Assembly: GCA_000263395.1 (NCBI GenBank)
Contig: AJXE01000009.1
Coordinates: 62,001 to 126,000, forward strand
Reading direction: 5' to 3'
Length of the DNA stretch: 64,000 nucleotides
DNA from: Stutzerimonas stutzeri TS44
GTDB taxonomy: Bacteria > Pseudomonadota > Gammaproteobacteria > Pseudomonadales > Pseudomonadaceae
The notes under the pieces were generated by a model, which was not told the origin of the DNA, searched no databases, and was given only the letters and a program-made list of their open reading frames with translations. The translations under genes were made by a program, and so were the position numbers. How positions within the stretch are numbered: the first letter of the stretch is position 1; each line of letters opens with the position of its first letter. Shown piece after piece: positions 38,121-47,496 of the stretch.

Positions 38121-38519
38121 ATGATTGAAGACACCGGCAAGCTGATACTGCGCCTCGCGCTGGGCGTGCTGATGCTGCTGCATGGCATGTCGAAACTGAT
38201 CAACGGCGTGGATGGCATTGTCGGCATGGTCACCGGCTTCGGCCTACCCGCCGCGATCGCCTATGGCGTCTATCTGGGCGAGGTGATCGGCCCGCTGCTG
38301 GTGATCGTCGGTCTGTACACGCGCGCCGGCGCCCTGCTGATTGCCGGCAACATGCTCTTCGCCCTGCTGCTGGCGCACCGGGCCGAGCTGTTCACGCTGG
38401 CCCCCACCGGCGGCTGGGCGCTCGAACTGCAGGCGATGTTCCTGTTCGGCGCGGTGGCCGTCCTGCTGCTCGGCGCCGGGCGTTTCAGCATTGGCGGAAC
38501 CAGCGGACGCTTCAACTAG
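38121..38519 (+). CDS. DoxX-family membrane protein
   Basis: A 132-residue integral membrane protein with four hydrophobic spans, beginning IEDTGKLILRLALGVLMLLHG, a form typical of DoxX proteins. ATG at 38121 opens it directly; a longer frame upstream adds a non-membrane tail. Roles proposed for the family range from quinol oxidation to redox defence; none can be chosen here. It lies 84 bp after the sigma-54 activator on the same strand and may be co-transcribed with it. Confidence 0.82.
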   Translation: MIEDTGKLILRLALGVLMLLHGMSKLINGVDGIVGMVTGFGLPAAIAYGVYLGEVIGPLLVIVGLYTRAGALLIAGNMLFALLLAHRAELFTLAPTGGWALELQAMFLFGAVAVLLLGAGRFSIGGTSGRFN

Positions 38520-38692
38520 CGCGACTGTCCGGCGGCGCAGACAGCTTCCAGCGCGCCGGACATCGTCCACTGCCGCGGCCTGCCACTTCCTGATGGCAGG
38601 CCCTTTTCCGATTCTTCCTTCGCCCCCGACTTAGAGCGGCTGGCGCTCCATCAGCGACCGGCCGTCGCGTTGCCGTACGCCATGCGCGGCGC

Positions 38693-38708
38693 TGGCATGA
38701 CGCTGGCT
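38693..38708 (+). promoter_or_regulatory. Candidate sigma-54 promoter before the tannase-family gene
   Basis: TGGCATGACGCTGGCT has GG-N10-GC and differs from the TGGCACG-N4-TTGCT consensus at two fixed positions. It lies 81 bp before the ATG. CTTGAGCGG occurs twice just downstream. Confidence 0.55.
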
Positions 38709-38788
38709 TGAGCGGCGTAGCGCCAACTTGAGCGGCCCGACACCGCTGCGGCGCGCTTCGTCCGACAACAACAAGAAGGAAGCCTCGC

Positions 38789-40483
38789 ATGATCGTTCAT
38801 CCCGTCATCGCCTCGATCCGGCGCCTCACCCCGCTGGCGCTCGCCCTGTGGTTTTCCAGCCCGACGCATGCCGCCGACTGCGCCACGCTGCTCGGCAGCG
38901 AAATACCGGCCGAAGCCATCGGCCTGCCCACGCGGGGCGCGCAGGTCATTGCGGCCAACGCCGTGGCGGCCGGCGGCAGTGCACCGCAGACCTTCGGCGC
39001 CTATTGCGATATCAGCGCCGAAATTCGCCCCATAGACCGGGCCGCACCGCCCATCCGCATGCGCCTGGCGCTGCCCGAGCAGTGGAATCACAAGGCGCTG
39101 ATGCTCGGCGGTGGCGGCTACAACGGCACCCTGCCGAACGTCGCCGGCAATGTTCCCGCCGGCCCGCTGGACCAGCCCACGCCGCTCGGCCGCGGCTATG
39201 CGGTGTTCGGCAGCGACTCCGGGCACGCCTTCGATCCGCTCAACCCCGGCGGCTTTGCCTGGAACGACGAGGCCCTCGCCAACTACGCCCACGACGCGCT
39301 GAAGAAGACCCGCGATGCCGCCGTCTACCTGATCCGCCAGCGCTACGGCGCGGCCCCTGAGCGCAGCTACTTCGCCGGCGGCTCTACCGGCGGGCGCGAG
39401 GCACTGGCCGTGGCGCAGCAGTGGCCGACCGACTTTCACGGCGTGATCGCCCTCTACCCCGCCTACAACGCACTGGCGCTGGATCTGCAGTTCGGCCGCA
39501 TCACCCGTGCACTCGCCGCGCCCGGCGCCTTCCCCAGCCTGGAGCAGCGTGCCGCGCTGCTGGAAGCGGCGATGCAGGCCTGTGACGGACTGGATGGCGT
39601 ACGCGACGGCGTGATCAGCCATCAGGCCGCCTGCAACGCGCGTTTCGACCCGGCCCGCGCCAAACTCGACGGCCGCCCCCTGCGCTGCCCCGACGGCACC
39701 AGCAGCTCGCCGCGCTGCCTGTCGGACGCGCAGATCCACGCATTGCGGGTATTCAACACGCCGATCCGCTTCGATTTCCCGCTGGCCAGCGGCGAGACCC
39801 ATTACCCGGGCTTCAACACCTGGGGCACCGATCTCGGCCGGCCGGGCGACGGCGTGCAGCTGGTGGTCAACCGGCTGGGCCTCAACACCCTGCAACCGAC
39901 CTACCCGATGCCCGTGCACGGTACCGGCTTCGCCGATGGCGCGCCTTACCACGCCGGCTTCTGGGACGAATGGGTGCGCCACTTCGTGACGCGCAACCCC
40001 ACCTTCAACTCACTGACCCTCGATCCGCAGAACCCCGGCCCCTGGCTAGCGCGCATCAGCGAGCTGTCGCTGCGCCAGGACGTCAACGAGACCGATCTTT
40101 CCGCCTTCGCCAACAACGGCGGCAAGCTGCTCATGGCCCATGGCACCTCCGATCAACTGGTCAGCACCCGCGCCAGCGCCGAGTACTACCAGCGCATCCG
40201 CCGCGACATGGGACCGGGCAGGACGCGCCAGTTCATGCGCTATTACGAAATCCCCGGCTACGGCCATGCCGCCAGTACGGTGTTCAACGCCGCCTGGGAC
40301 TCGCTCACCGCGCTGGAGAACTGGGTCGAACGCGGCATCGCCCCGCGCCGCCAGATCGTCGCTGACAGCGTCGGCGTGCCAGGTCGCACCCGCCCACTGT
40401 GCGAGTACCCGGGCTGGCCGAAGTACGTTGGTAAGGGTGCCGTCGATGCCGCCTCCAGCTTCGTCTGCGTGAACGCCCGCTGA
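38789..40483 (+). CDS. Tannase/feruloyl-esterase-family hydrolase
   Basis: A secreted serine esterase of the tannase family, 564 residues, with an N-terminal signal peptide ending near THAADC. The nucleophile is in GGSTGGREAL. Asp in HGTSDQLV and His in IPGYGHAAS complete the triad. The family disulfide next to the active site is suggested by ACDGLDGVRDGVI and matching Cys. Such enzymes cleave aromatic esters such as gallate, ferulate or MHET-like compounds; the exact ester is not readable. With a sigma-54 promoter and a downstream OprD porin, it would release an aromatic acid outside the cytoplasm for uptake. Confidence 0.87.
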   Translation: MIVHPVIASIRRLTPLALALWFSSPTHAADCATLLGSEIPAEAIGLPTRGAQVIAANAVAAGGSAPQTFGAYCDISAEIRPIDRAAPPIRMRLALPEQWNHKALMLGGGGYNGTLPNVAGNVPAGPLDQPTPLGRGYAVFGSDSGHAFDPLNPGGFAWNDEALANYAHDALKKTRDAAVYLIRQRYGAAPERSYFAGGSTGGREALAVAQQWPTDFHGVIALYPAYNALALDLQFGRITRALAAPGAFPSLEQRAALLEAAMQACDGLDGVRDGVISHQAACNARFDPARAKLDGRPLRCPDGTSSSPRCLSDAQIHALRVFNTPIRFDFPLASGETHYPGFNTWGTDLGRPGDGVQLVVNRLGLNTLQPTYPMPVHGTGFADGAPYHAGFWDEWVRHFVTRNPTFNSLTLDPQNPGPWLARISELSLRQDVNETDLSAFANNGGKLLMAHGTSDQLVSTRASAEYYQRIRRDMGPGRTRQFMRYYEIPGYGHAASTVFNAAWDSLTALENWVERGIAPRRQIVADSVGVPGRTRPLCEYPGWPKYVGKGAVDAASSFVCVNAR

Positions 40484-40492
40484 CCCGGGACA

Positions 40493-40525
40493 GGTGGCGG
40501 CAGCGTCGTGCGCGCTGCCGCCACC
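40493..40525 (+). terminator. Strong GC hairpin after the tannase-family gene
   Basis: Perfect 13-bp arms GGTGGCGGCAGCG and CGCTGCCGCCACC around a 7-base loop, directly after the stop. No T tract, so it may act as a Rho-linked or mRNA-protecting stem. Confidence 0.65.
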
Positions 40526-40673
40526 GCCGTCCGCGATGCTGGACACCCACCGCCCGCATCGATCCGACGCTGAACATGTCCGCCGAACTGGACGCTCTGC
40601 GCACCGCCCGCGCGCCCGCATCCAAACCACGCAACCGCTCTAGCATAGGCCTCAGCGCGAACACCGGGCCGAC

Positions 40674-40689
40674 TGGCACGGCTTTCGCT
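40674..40689 (+). promoter_or_regulatory. Sigma-54 promoter before the second oprD gene
   Basis: TGGCACGGCTTTCGCT matches the -24/-12 consensus at all fixed positions but one (TCGCT for TTGCT), with GG-N10-GC. It lies 54 bp before the ATG, leaving a normal leader. Confidence 0.75.
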
Positions 40690-40742
40690 CAGGACTGGCA
40701 GCCGCGCGAACGCGGCGCAAAACAACAACAAGAGGAAATCCC

Positions 40743-42002
40743 ATGCGACTCAAGCAAACCGTCGTCTGCCCGCTGCTGTGCGGCAGCGCCGTCCTGATCG
40801 CCGCAAGCCCCGCCAACGCCGCCTTCATCGAAGACAGCAAAGCCAGTGTGGACCTGCGCAACTTCTACATGAACCGAGATTTCCGCTCCGGCGACGGGCA
40901 GTCCAAGGCCGAAGAGTGGGCACAGGGCTTCATGCTGAAAATGGAATCCGGCTACACCGAAGGCCCGATCGGCTTCGGTCTCGACGCCATCGGCCTGCTC
41001 GGCGTGAAGCTCGACTCCAGCCCCGGCCGCGTCGGCACGCAGATCCTGCAGAGCGATCGTGAGACCGGCCGCGCCCAGGACGACTACGGTTCGGCCGGCC
41101 TCACGGCCAAGGCCCGGCTGTCGCAAACCACCCTGCATGTCGGCACCATGCAACCGCTGATTCCGGTGCTGATGCGCAACGACAGCCGCCTGCTGCCACA
41201 GACCTTCCGCGGTGCCTGGCTGCAGAGCAAGGAAATCGACGGCCTGACGCTCGATGTGGGCAGGCTCGATCGGGTCAACCAGCGCAACTCATCGGACAAC
41301 GAGGAAATGACCGCCTTCAACGGCGGCCTGCGCAACATCCGCTTCGGTCGGCAGACCAGCAGCGACGAGTTCCTCTTCGCCGGCGGGCGCTACGCCTGGA
41401 CCCCGGAACTGAGCAGCAGCTACTACTACGGCGGGCTGGATGGCATCTACAAGGAACACAACCTCGGCCTGCTTCACGTACTGCCGCTCGGTGACAAGCA
41501 GAGCCTCAAGACCGACCTGCGCTACGTGCACCAGACCGACGACGGCGGCAGCAACGTCGACGCCGACACCTTCGGCGCGATGTTCACCTACCGCCTCGGC
41601 GGCCACGCCTTCGGTGCCGGCTACCAGCAAGTCTCCGGCGACACCGGCTTCGCCTACATCGCCGGCAGCGACAACTCGCTGGCCAACCTGGTACAGATCA
41701 ACGACTTCGGCAACGAGGACGAACGCTCCTGGCAGGTCCGCTACGACTACGACTTCGCCGCCCTCGGCATTCCCGGCCTGACCCTGATGACCCGCTACCT
41801 CTCCGGCGACAACGTCGACCACGGCGCGGGAGCCAGCGAAGGCAAGACCTGGGAGCGCAACACCGACATCGCCTACGTATTCCAGAGCGGCCCGCTGAAG
41901 AACCTCGGCCTGAAACTGCGCAACGCCACCACCCGCAGCAACTTCCAGAACGACCTGGACGAAAACCGCTTCATCGTCAGCTACAGCCTGCCGCTCTGGT
42001 AA
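40743..42002 (+). CDS. OprD-family outer-membrane porin
   Basis: A substrate-specific porin of 419 residues with signal peptide ending SPANAA, the family start AFIEDSKASVDLRNFYMNRDF and terminal SYSLPLW. It closely resembles the porin gene at about 22 kb, and 278 bp are nearly identical. Having a sigma-54 promoter right after the tannase-family gene, it probably takes up the acid released by that enzyme, in the way OpdK/VanP-like OprD members take up aromatic acids. That assignment is inference. Confidence 0.9.
   Translation: MRLKQTVVCPLLCGSAVLIAASPANAAFIEDSKASVDLRNFYMNRDFRSGDGQSKAEEWAQGFMLKMESGYTEGPIGFGLDAIGLLGVKLDSSPGRVGTQILQSDRETGRAQDDYGSAGLTAKARLSQTTLHVGTMQPLIPVLMRNDSRLLPQTFRGAWLQSKEIDGLTLDVGRLDRVNQRNSSDNEEMTAFNGGLRNIRFGRQTSSDEFLFAGGRYAWTPELSSSYYYGGLDGIYKEHNLGLLHVLPLGDKQSLKTDLRYVHQTDDGGSNVDADTFGAMFTYRLGGHAFGAGYQQVSGDTGFAYIAGSDNSLANLVQINDFGNEDERSWQVRYDYDFAALGIPGLTLMTRYLSGDNVDHGAGASEGKTWERNTDIAYVFQSGPLKNLGLKLRNATTRSNFQNDLDENRFIVSYSLPLW
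41352..41629 (+). repeat. Near-identical tract shared with the first oprD gene (copy 2)
   Basis: Matches 21778-22055 (opposite strand) at 276 of 278 bases, with both changes silent, while bases just outside differ at many third positions and several amino acids. Confidence 0.9.
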
Positions 42003-42089
42003 TGGCTTGCTTGCAGTAATTTCGCCGGGCCTTGCGCCCGGCATTCACACCGGCACGTGACTCGCGGCGAGCGGAGTCCGCGGCCGTTG

Positions 42090-42299
42090 TCATGGCAGAG
42101 CTATCGACAGATGTACTGTCGCCAGCGTCCCCACCACCGCCCACACCGCCAACCCCAGCAGCCCAAGCGCCACGTAGCCGACCACGATTCCCAAAGCGAT
42201 GTGCTTCCACAGCCCACTGAACTGGCCGCATTCACGAACGCTTCGCGACGGCAGCCGGACATCGCGCTCCGCGCGTATCTCGTCGAAACGGTCGGGCAT
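42090..42299 (-). CDS. Small inner-membrane protein
   Basis: A 69-residue frame: a polar N-terminus MPDRFDEIRAERDVRLPSRS, then WKHIALGIVVGYVALGLLGL continuing as a long hydrophobic stretch, enough for one long or two short spans. ATG is preceded by GAGGTG. Function unknown. It lies just downstream of the tRNA-Met terminator on the same strand. Coding is supported by the clean split of polar start and membrane part. Confidence 0.55.
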   Translation of the reverse strand: MPDRFDEIRAERDVRLPSRSVRECGQFSGLWKHIALGIVVGYVALGLLGLAVWAVVGTLATVHLSIALP

Positions 42300-42330
42300 G
42301 GTTCACCTCGGCGACTAAAAATTGAACAAC

Positions 42331-42362
42331 AAAAAAGGCGGCTAGCTTTCACTAACCGCCTT
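42331..42362 (-). terminator. Rho-independent terminator of the tRNA-Met gene
   Basis: On the minus strand AAGGCGGTTAG, a short loop, CTAGCCGCCTT, then TTTT. It lies 8 bp after the tRNA 3' end. Confidence 0.9.
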
Positions 42363-42370
42363 CTTGTGTC

Positions 42371-42447
42371 TGGTGGCTACACCGGGACTTGAACCTGGGA
42401 CATCAGCATTATGAATGCTGCGCTCTAACCAACTGAGCTATGTAGCC
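42371..42447 (-). tRNA. tRNA-Met (anticodon CAT), elongator type
   Basis: 77 bases including encoded CCA. Acceptor arm GGCTACA pairs with TGTAGCC; D arm AGCTCAGTTGGTTAGAGC; anticodon arm CAGCA-TTCATAA-TGCTG with CAT at the centre; T arm AGGTTCAAGTCCC. The paired first acceptor base and lack of the initiator C-A mismatch mark it as elongator Met. CAT could be modified to read ATA (Ile2), but the acceptor and anticodon arms look like Met. Confidence 0.92.
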
Positions 42448-42458
42448 GAGTGGCGCGC

Positions 42459-42487
42459 ATTATTCTCTTGTGTTTTTTTGCTGTCAA
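42459..42487 (-). promoter_or_regulatory. Sigma-70 promoter of tRNA-Met
   Basis: On the minus strand TTGACA, exactly 17 bases, AATAAT, then 11 bases to the mature tRNA start. A consensus-grade stable-RNA promoter. Confidence 0.88.
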
Positions 42488-42559
42488 CCCTGCCACCACT
42501 GAATTTTTATCCTTTTCAAGCGGTTAGACCAGCGGTTGCGCGACTGGCCGGGCTGTCGC

Positions 42560-43450
42560 TCAGCTGTGTTGGCGCAGCGACGGGCGGGTCGCCATCAGCA
42601 GGCCGGTGAAGATCAGCGCGCCGCCGATCCAGTGGAATACCTGCAGGGCTTCGTCCAGCAGCAGCCAGCCGAGCAGCGCGGTGATGACCGGCATCAGGTA
42701 GCTGGTCATGGCCGCCTTGGACGCGCCGATCACGCTTACGCCGTGGTTCCAGGCCAGGTAGGCGAACAGCGAGGCGAATACGGCGGTGTAGCCGATCGCG
42801 GCGAGGTTGCCCGCGGTGGGCGTGAAACCGCCGACGCGGCTGAGTTCGAGCAGGTAGAACGGCAGGATCAGCGGCACGCCCAGCGCCATCAGCACGCCAA
42901 GCAGGGTCAGCGGTGGCAGCGGCAGGTGCGCGGCCCAGCGCCGCAGCAGCAGGGTGTACAGCGCCCAGGCCGCCACCGCGGCCAGCATGATCAGGTCGCC
43001 GCGCTGGAACGACAGGCTGCTCAGGATCTGCCAGCTGCCACGGCTGATCAGGTAGAGCAGACCCGCGGCGGCCACGGCCATGCCGAGCCAGGCGCGGCGC
43101 AGCGGCCATTCGCCGAGCAGCAGGCCGGCGCCGATGAAGGTCGCCAGCGGCAGGCAGGTGTTGACCAGGGTGAGGTTGATCGCTTCGGTGCTTTGCGCCG
43201 CGGTATACAGCAGCGAGTTGTAGCTGGCGATGCCACAGGCGGCGAGTACCGGCAGGCGCCAGCCGGCGGCGCGCAGAACGGCGCGGTGGCGCCAGATCGA
43301 GCGCGCCACGATGGGCAGCAGCAATGTCGCGGCAAGCACCCAGCGCCAGAACGACAGGCCCAGCGGAGGGATCTCGTCATGGAAGGCGCGGGCCACCAGG
43401 GCGTTGCCGCTCCAGCAGACCACGGCCACCAGCAGCCCGGCGAACGCCAG
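42560..43450 (-). CDS. EamA/DMT-family transporter
   Basis: A ten-span drug/metabolite transporter of about 296 residues with two EamA repeats; visible marks are LAFAGLLVAVVCWSGNALVARAF at the start and WNHGVSVIGASKAAMTSYLMPV near the end. No ATG lies near the first span. The possible starts are CTG at 43450 and GTG at 43429, neither with a strong ribosome site. It begins 17 bp after the carbonic anhydrase stop and may rely on translational coupling. Substrate unknown. Confidence 0.85.
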   Translation of the reverse strand: MAFAGLLVAVVCWSGNALVARAFHDEIPPLGLSFWRWVLAATLLLPIVARSIWRHRAVLRAAGWRLPVLAACGIASYNSLLYTAAQSTEAINLTLVNTCLPLATFIGAGLLLGEWPLRRAWLGMAVAAAGLLYLISRGSWQILSSLSFQRGDLIMLAAVAAWALYTLLLRRWAAHLPLPPLTLLGVLMALGVPLILPFYLLELSRVGGFTPTAGNLAAIGYTAVFASLFAYLAWNHGVSVIGASKAAMTSYLMPVITALLGWLLLDEALQVFHWIGGALIFTGLLMATRPSLRQHS

Positions 43451-43467
43451 GCCGTGGCGCCCGGCCG

Positions 43468-44112
43468 CTACGCCGGGTTGAGCGGGCGCAGGCGGTATTG
43501 GGTCGGCAACTGGTCGAGGCCGCTGACGGTGACGTTGAGGTTCTTCCACAGGCCATCCTTGATGCCGTAGATGCAGCCATGCACCGAGAGCGGCTGCCCG
43601 CGGTGCCAGGCGTTCTGCACGATGGTGGTATGGCTGACGTTGGCCACTTGCTGGATCACGTTCAGCTCGCACAGGCGGTCGACCCGCTCTTCTTCGCTGG
43701 GCAGGGTCGCCAGGTGTGCGCGGTGCTCATAATAGAGGTCGCGGATGGTTCGCAGCCAGCCGTCGATCAGGCCCAACTGGTCGTCGCACATGGAGGCGCG
43801 CACGCCACCGCAGCCGTAGTGGCCAGTGACCAGGATGTGTTTGACCTTGAGCACGTCGACCGCGTACTGGATCACCGACAGGCAGTTGAGGTCGGTATGC
43901 AGCACCACGTTGGCGACGTTGCGGTGCACGAACAGGTCGCCGGGCAGCATGCCGACGATCTCATTGGCCGGCACGCGGGCGTCGGAGCAGCCGATCCACA
44001 GGTATTCCGGGGCCTGCTGCTTGGCCAGCTGCTCGAAGAAGGTCGGGTCTTCCTGCTTGATGGCTTCGGCCCAGCGGGCGTTGTTTTTGAACAACTGATC
44101 CAGATCGTTCAT
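43468..44112 (-). CDS. can: Beta-class carbonic anhydrase
   Basis: Interconverts CO2 and bicarbonate for biosynthesis. It has 214 residues with zinc ligands in CSDARVP (Cys, Asp) and HYGCGGV (His, Cys), the usual beta-class set. ATG at 44112 follows GAGGA; an upstream in-frame extension is not family-like. It is followed closely by the EamA transporter gene on the same strand. Confidence 0.94.
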   Translation of the reverse strand: MNDLDQLFKNNARWAEAIKQEDPTFFEQLAKQQAPEYLWIGCSDARVPANEIVGMLPGDLFVHRNVANVVLHTDLNCLSVIQYAVDVLKVKHILVTGHYGCGGVRASMCDDQLGLIDGWLRTIRDLYYEHRAHLATLPSEEERVDRLCELNVIQQVANVSHTTIVQNAWHRGQPLSVHGCIYGIKDGLWKNLNVTVSGLDQLPTQYRLRPLNPA

Positions 44113-44212
44113 TTCTTGTCCTCGAAGTCTGGCGCGCGAATGCGAACCGCTGCCGGTATGACACACCGGTTCGGCGCGGCGTCACAGCCCCTTGCGGCAT
44201 ACCTCCTGCGAG

Positions 44213-45592
44213 CTATTCGCGCGGCTGCGAGACGAACGCGCGCAGGTCGCGCAGGAAGTTGTCGCGCCAGGCGCTCAGGTCGGCCGCGCGGATCGTCCGC
44301 ATCATATGCTCGTAACGATCGCGGCGTTCGGCCAGCGGCATGCGCAACGCGCGGTCCAGCGCCTCGGCCATGCCGATGCAGTCGTACGGATTGACGATCA
44401 GCGCCGCGGTCAGCTCGCGCGCCGCACCGGCGAAGCGCGACAGCACCAGCACGCCGGGGTCCTCGGGATTCTGCGCGGCGACGTATTCCTTGGCCACCAG
44501 ATTCATGCCATCGCGCAGCGGCGTGACGAAACCGATGCTGGCCGAGCGGAACAGGCCCATGAGGATGCGCCGTTCGTGGCTCTTGTTGAGGTAGTGCAGC
44601 GGCGTCCAGTCCAGATCGGACAGACGCCCGTTGATGTGCCCGGCCTCGCTTTCCAGCTGGCGGCGGATGCTCTGGTAGGTGCGCACGTCCGAGCGCGAGG
44701 TCGGCGCGATCTGGAAGAACTCGACGTTGCGCCGGTGCTCGGGGAAGCGGTCGAGGAACGCCTCGTAGGCCTTGAAGCGCTCCACCAGTCCTTTGGAATA
44801 ATCGAGGCGATCGACGCTGATGATGGTCTTGCGCGCGGTGTCGCTGGTGCGCCGCATGGGATGGCGGCGACTCTTGTAGGTCTCGCCGAGCTGCTGGATC
44901 TCGTCGGGTACGACGCCGATCGGGTAGACGCCGGCGCGGAAGTTCTGTCCGTAGGCGGTCAGGCTGCCATCGGCCTCGATCACGCCACGCACCTCACGGG
45001 TCATGTAGTCCTGGAAGGCCAGCCGGTCGGTGTCGGTCTGGAAGCCGATCAGGTCGTAGTAGCACAGCGTCTTGAGCAGCTCGTTGTGCGGCGGGATGAC
45101 GGTGAGGATTTCCGGCGGCGGAAAGGGAATGTGCAGGAAGAAGCCGATGCGGTTGCGGATGCCCAGGCGGCGGCATTCCTCGGCGAAGGGGATCAGGTGG
45201 TAGTCGTGGATCCAGACGATGTCGTCGGGTTTGAGCAGCGGCTTGAGCTTCTGCGCAAGCATCTGGTTGACTCGCCGGTAGCCTTCGTATTCGTCGCGGT
45301 CGTAGCGCGCCAGGTCGATGCGGTAATGGAAGATCGGCCACAGGGTCGCGTTGGAAAAGCCGCGGTAGTACTGGTCGTAGTCGCGCTTGGTCAGCCCGAG
45401 GGTGACGTAGGTGATGTTGCCCACCTGCTCGCTGCTGATCGGCGTATCGGCGCTGATGTCGCCGTTCCAGCCGAACCAGATGCCGCCCGACTGGCGCAGG
45501 GCATCGTAGACCCCCACGGCCAGCCCGCCGGCGGCAGCCTTGCCGGCCCTGATCGGTGCTACGCGGTTGGAGACCACGACTAGTCGACTCAT
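44213..45592 (-). CDS. otsA: Trehalose-6-phosphate synthase
   Basis: GT20 glucosyltransferase that joins UDP-glucose (or a related donor) and glucose 6-phosphate. It has 459 residues with [39 protein letters not shown] and [11 protein letters not shown]. It lies 41 bp after otsB. Trehalose made here would serve osmotic and desiccation protection. Confidence 0.94.
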   Translation of the reverse strand: MSRLVVVSNRVAPIRAGKAAAGGLAVGVYDALRQSGGIWFGWNGDISADTPISSEQVGNITYVTLGLTKRDYDQYYRGFSNATLWPIFHYRIDLARYDRDEYEGYRRVNQMLAQKLKPLLKPDDIVWIHDYHLIPFAEECRRLGIRNRIGFFLHIPFPPPEILTVIPPHNELLKTLCYYDLIGFQTDTDRLAFQDYMTREVRGVIEADGSLTAYGQNFRAGVYPIGVVPDEIQQLGETYKSRRHPMRRTSDTARKTIISVDRLDYSKGLVERFKAYEAFLDRFPEHRRNVEFFQIAPTSRSDVRTYQSIRRQLESEAGHINGRLSDLDWTPLHYLNKSHERRILMGLFRSASIGFVTPLRDGMNLVAKEYVAAQNPEDPGVLVLSRFAGAARELTAALIVNPYDCIGMAEALDRALRMPLAERRDRYEHMMRTIRAADLSAWRDNFLRDLRAFVSQPRE

Positions 45593-45633
45593 CGGATTTC
45601 TCGCTCTCGATTGATTGTTATTGGATGCGTACC

Positions 45634-46452
45634 TCACGGCAGCGCGGTGAGCAGTCGCTGCAGCCACTCGCCCACCGCGGTGACCGAAGCCAGGCGCTCG
45701 CGGGCCTGCGTCGGCCCTTCGCCGACCTTGATCGAACGGCCGCCGAGCGCGTTGACCACGGCGAAGCCGGCCTCGTCGGTGAGGTCGTCGCCAAGAAACA
45801 CCGGCACCTGTCCGCGGAACGGCGGTTCGGCCATGAATGTGCGGATCACCTCGCCCTTGCTCGCGCCGCGCGGTTTCAGCTCGAACACGCACTTGCCCGG
45901 CTGCACGCTGAGTACGTCGTCATAGCGGCGGGCGAAGCTGTCGGCCAGCTCGGCGGCGGTCTGTTCGAGCTGCGGCGCCAGGCGAAAATGCAGGGCGAAG
46001 GCGATGCCCTTGTTCTCCAGCAGCAGACCGGGATGCGCGGCGCAGGCCTGCGCCAGCTCCTGCCCGATGCGTTGCAGCTGGGCGTGATCGAGCAGCAGAT
46101 TGCGCGATGATCCATCGGCGGCGCGGCGCTCGGCGCCATGCACGCCGGCGGCCGGCAGCCGCAGGGGCGCGAGCAGCCTGTCGAGCTGCTGCAGCGGTCG
46201 GCCGGAAATTACCGCGACGGGAATAGCAGCGCCCTGCAGCCGCTGCAGCGCGGCCAGGATCGTCGCTGGCACGAACACCCGTTCCGGGCGCGGCTGGATC
46301 TCGGCCAGCGTTCCGTCCACGTCGAAGAAGAATGCACAGCGTTGCGGCGCAGGCGCCGCCGAAGGTTGTCGATCGTCCATAGAGGGTATGGACTGCCGAT
46401 CGGCGGTGCTGGTTCGCCTGTTTTCACGGCGATTGGCGTCTGGAATCTTCAA
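45634..46452 (-). CDS. otsB: Trehalose-6-phosphate phosphatase
   Basis: HAD-family phosphatase releasing trehalose. It has about 272 residues with nucleophile motif FFFDVDGTL, ISGRP and the metal site GDDLTDEAGF. The TTG at 46452 has GGAG 6 nt upstream; the first ATG (46380) has no ribosome site but would still include the catalytic domain, so the start is uncertain by 24 codons. It is the first gene of otsBA and divergent from the acidic-protein gene. Confidence 0.92.
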   Translation of the reverse strand: MKIPDANRRENRRTSTADRQSIPSMDDRQPSAAPAPQRCAFFFDVDGTLAEIQPRPERVFVPATILAALQRLQGAAIPVAVISGRPLQQLDRLLAPLRLPAAGVHGAERRAADGSSRNLLLDHAQLQRIGQELAQACAAHPGLLLENKGIAFALHFRLAPQLEQTAAELADSFARRYDDVLSVQPGKCVFELKPRGASKGEVIRTFMAEPPFRGQVPVFLGDDLTDEAGFAVVNALGGRSIKVGEGPTQARERLASVTAVGEWLQRLLTALP

Positions 46453-46506
46453 CGCGGGCTCCGGTCACACCTTGCAAGACCCGACATCCTGCAACGGGAG
46501 ACGACC

Positions 46507-47034
46507 ATGAGCGAGCGCAAACCGCATACGCCGCCGGAAATCGACGACACCGAAGACCGCATGGGCTCGATCGAGCAGCTCGACTTCAGCGCGCGCAAGG
46601 ACGAGCGCAAAGGCCGCATCGGCGATGAGGTTCCCGCTGACGAGCTGGCCGACGAATTCCCGCCGGAGCGCGTGGCCGAAGCCGGGCTGAGCGGCGCGGA
46701 AACGGTCGACGGCGAGACCACGCAGGACGATCTCGCCCCGGAAACCCTACTCCCCGACGATGGCGCCCGTTCGCCGAGCGAGCGCGGTCATGGCGGGCCG
46801 GCCGATGAGGATCTGAGCGTGGTATCCGACCAGCAGATCGGTGGCGCCACGGGCCTGGACGAAGCGGAACTGGCGCGGCGCCATCCGCTGGATGGCAAAC
46901 CCTGGGACGGACCGGCCGATGGTAACGAGGACGGCGACGCGCTGCTTGACGAGGACGACAGCGTGCTGTCGGACGAAGAGCTGGAGGGCGATGCGCCGCT
47001 GGACTCGGGACGGGACAAGCTCCCCGGGCGGTGA
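46507..47034 (+). CDS. Acidic, low-complexity conserved Pseudomonas protein
   Basis: 175 residues, rich in Asp, Glu, Gly and Pro, beginning MSERKPHTPPEIDDTEDRMG and continuing SIEQLDFSARKDERKGR. Similar openings are, in my recollection, found in Pseudomonas proteins labelled serine kinase/phosphatase or HPr-related, but no kinase, phosphatase or HPr motif can be seen, so I do not accept those names. Probably disordered. GGGAGA precedes the ATG. The divergent pairing with otsBA might indicate a stress role; this is only a guess. Confidence 0.75.
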   Translation: MSERKPHTPPEIDDTEDRMGSIEQLDFSARKDERKGRIGDEVPADELADEFPPERVAEAGLSGAETVDGETTQDDLAPETLLPDDGARSPSERGHGGPADEDLSVVSDQQIGGATGLDEAELARRHPLDGKPWDGPADGNEDGDALLDEDDSVLSDEELEGDAPLDSGRDKLPGR

Positions 47035-47037
47035 GGC

Positions 47038-47490
47038 TCAGTCGAGCAGCGTGCAGGCCATCACCAGGGCATCCTCGCGTCCTTCCGCCGACGGGTAATA
47101 GGCGCGGCGGCGGCCTACTTCGTTGAAGCCGTAGCGCTCGTAGAGGCGATAGGCCGAGGCATTGCTGGCGCGCACCTCGAGAAAGCACTCGCGCCCGCCG
47201 CGCTCGTGGGCGCGCCGCATCAGGTGCTCCAGCAGGCGCAGGCCGAGGCCGCGACCCTGGCTCTGCGGCTTGACGGTGATGTTGAGCAGGTGCGCCTCGT
47301 CGAGAATCACGTTGATCACGCCGTGACCGACCTGCTGGCTGCCCTCGAACATCACCCAGCACTCGTAGGCCGTCACGGCATCGGTGAAGATGCCGCGCGT
47401 CCAGGGGTGGCTGAAGGCGGCGTATTCGATCTTCAACACGGCTTCGATATCCGCCGCGGTCATCGGGCGGAAGCTGACTGCATCACTCAT
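47038..47490 (-). CDS. rimI: Ribosomal-protein-alanine N-acetyltransferase
   Basis: GNAT enzyme acetylating the N-terminal Ala of ribosomal protein S18. It has 150 residues with the acetyl-CoA loop VKPQSQGRGLGLRLLEHL and C-terminal YERYGFNEVGRRRAYYP, both typical of RimI. It follows the unknown-function gene by 6 bp on the same strand. Confidence 0.9.
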   Translation of the reverse strand: MSDAVSFRPMTAADIEAVLKIEYAAFSHPWTRGIFTDAVTAYECWVMFEGSQQVGHGVINVILDEAHLLNITVKPQSQGRGLGLRLLEHLMRRAHERGGRECFLEVRASNASAYRLYERYGFNEVGRRRAYYPSAEGREDALVMACTLLD

Positions 47491-47496
47491 GGCGAC

